In this document: one piece after another, positions 4,988-5,185 of the stretch
Numbering within the stretch: position 1 is the stretch's first letter
Layout: each line of letters begins with the position of its first letter
Assembly (NCBI GenBank): GCA_003554345.1
Contig: PWGE01000373.1
Location: forward strand, 1-5,185
From: Candidatus Sumerlaeota bacterium
GTDB lineage: Bacteria; Sumerlaeota; T1SED10-198M
DNA: 5,185 bases
Direction of reading: 5' to 3'
Translations under genes and position numbers: made by a program
The notes under the pieces: generated by a model
What the model was told of the DNA's origin: nothing
Seen by the model: only the letters and a program-made list of their open reading frames with translations
Databases searched by the model: none

Positions 4988-5105
4988 TTTTCAAAATAAA
5001 ATATACATTGGTAAAAAACCTTGTACTTCACTATTGTATTGCCGCTTTCCTGGGAGCGCCGATCCCCGACTTACAGTCCGCCTATGGCGGGATCGGCATC
5101 TTATT
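4972..5105 (+). repeat. Composite interspersed repeat, right copy (B)
   Basis: Same module order as 2144-2277: TCCTCTGAA, an A/T-rich part, CACTATTG..GGGAGCGCCGAT, then ATCGGCATCTTATT. The stem is stronger in this copy: GCCGATCCC (5058-5066) pairs perfectly with GGGATCGGC (5089-5097), and CCGCC/GGCGG within the loop offers a competing inner stem. In copy A the corresponding outer arms match only over six bases. Confidence 0.72.
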
Positions 5106-5106
5106 A

Positions 5107-5125
5107 TGAAAGGTCACTCTGTCAG
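5107..5125 (+). repeat. TGAAAGTTCACTCTGGCGG repeat, diverged copy
   Basis: TGAAAGGTCACTCTGTCAG differs from copies a and b at a few positions. It directly follows composite B, showing the ancestral-looking order composite, this word, 51-bp repeat without the 137-base segment seen on the left. Confidence 0.6.
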
Positions 5126-5134
5126 ATTTACCTC

Positions 5135-5185
5135 TTTGCGACTCCGCGTGATGCATTCTTTTCTGGGTTCTCTCTTTTTCAAAAA
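5135..5185 (+). repeat. 51-bp direct repeat, right copy, cut by window end
   Basis: Identical to 2435-2485 and still matching at the last base of the window. The repeat probably continues outside. Confidence 0.9.

Overview
The window carries three complete protein genes separated by long, repeat-filled non-coding DNA. It suggests a Gram-negative-type bacterium with moderate GC. Two of the three products start with clear secretion signals, and the same two genes have good Shine-Dalgarno sequences (AGGAGG and AGGGAGAG). A near-consensus sigma70-type promoter (TTGATA-16-TATAAT) precedes the third. These expression signals argue against a typical Bacteroidota genome. The GLUG-type secreted protein and the many short interspersed repeats would fit FCB-group candidate phyla such as Cloacimonadota. 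That placement is a low-confidence inference, because no phylogenetic marker is present.

Layout: 1-485 has no convincing gene. 486-1859 (+) encodes a secreted M14 zinc peptidase with the cytosolic-carboxypeptidase-like (CCP/Nna1) two-domain layout; its zinc ligands and general-base Glu are present, but the Asn-Arg pair that normally holds the substrate's C-terminal carboxylate is replaced by Glu-Glu. 1860-2850 is almost 1 kb of gene-free DNA: a purine-rich part, then a mosaic of direct repeats, hairpin repeats with base-pair-preserving changes, and a pyrimidine-rich TTTGCG tract. 2851-2878 is a strong promoter with a leader of about 120 nt holding two small hairpins. 3011-3754 (+) encodes a GYF_2-RDD membrane protein. 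3755-3936 is a short convergent spacer with inverted repeats. 3937-4830 (-) encodes a secreted GLUG-repeat protein. 4860-5185 is a second copy of the repeat mosaic and runs off the window.

No pathway link between the three genes can be seen. Each appears to be its own transcription unit (+, +, then -, with long gaps). They share only a cell-envelope theme: a secreted peptidase, an inner-membrane protein and a secreted beta-helix-like protein.

The most distinctive content is the repeat mosaic. A 15-20 bp word (TCCTCTGAAAATAGAA and variants) occurs six times, always in the same orientation and only between genes. A composite repeat of about 134 bp occurs at 2144-2277 and 4972-5105. A hairpin element occurs three times plus one half copy. 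Relative to the right copy, the left composite carries an extra segment of about 137 nt that includes one hairpin element. This looks like non-autonomous interspersed repeats nested in one another. I found no CRISPR, tRNA, rRNA, transposase or recognised defence system.
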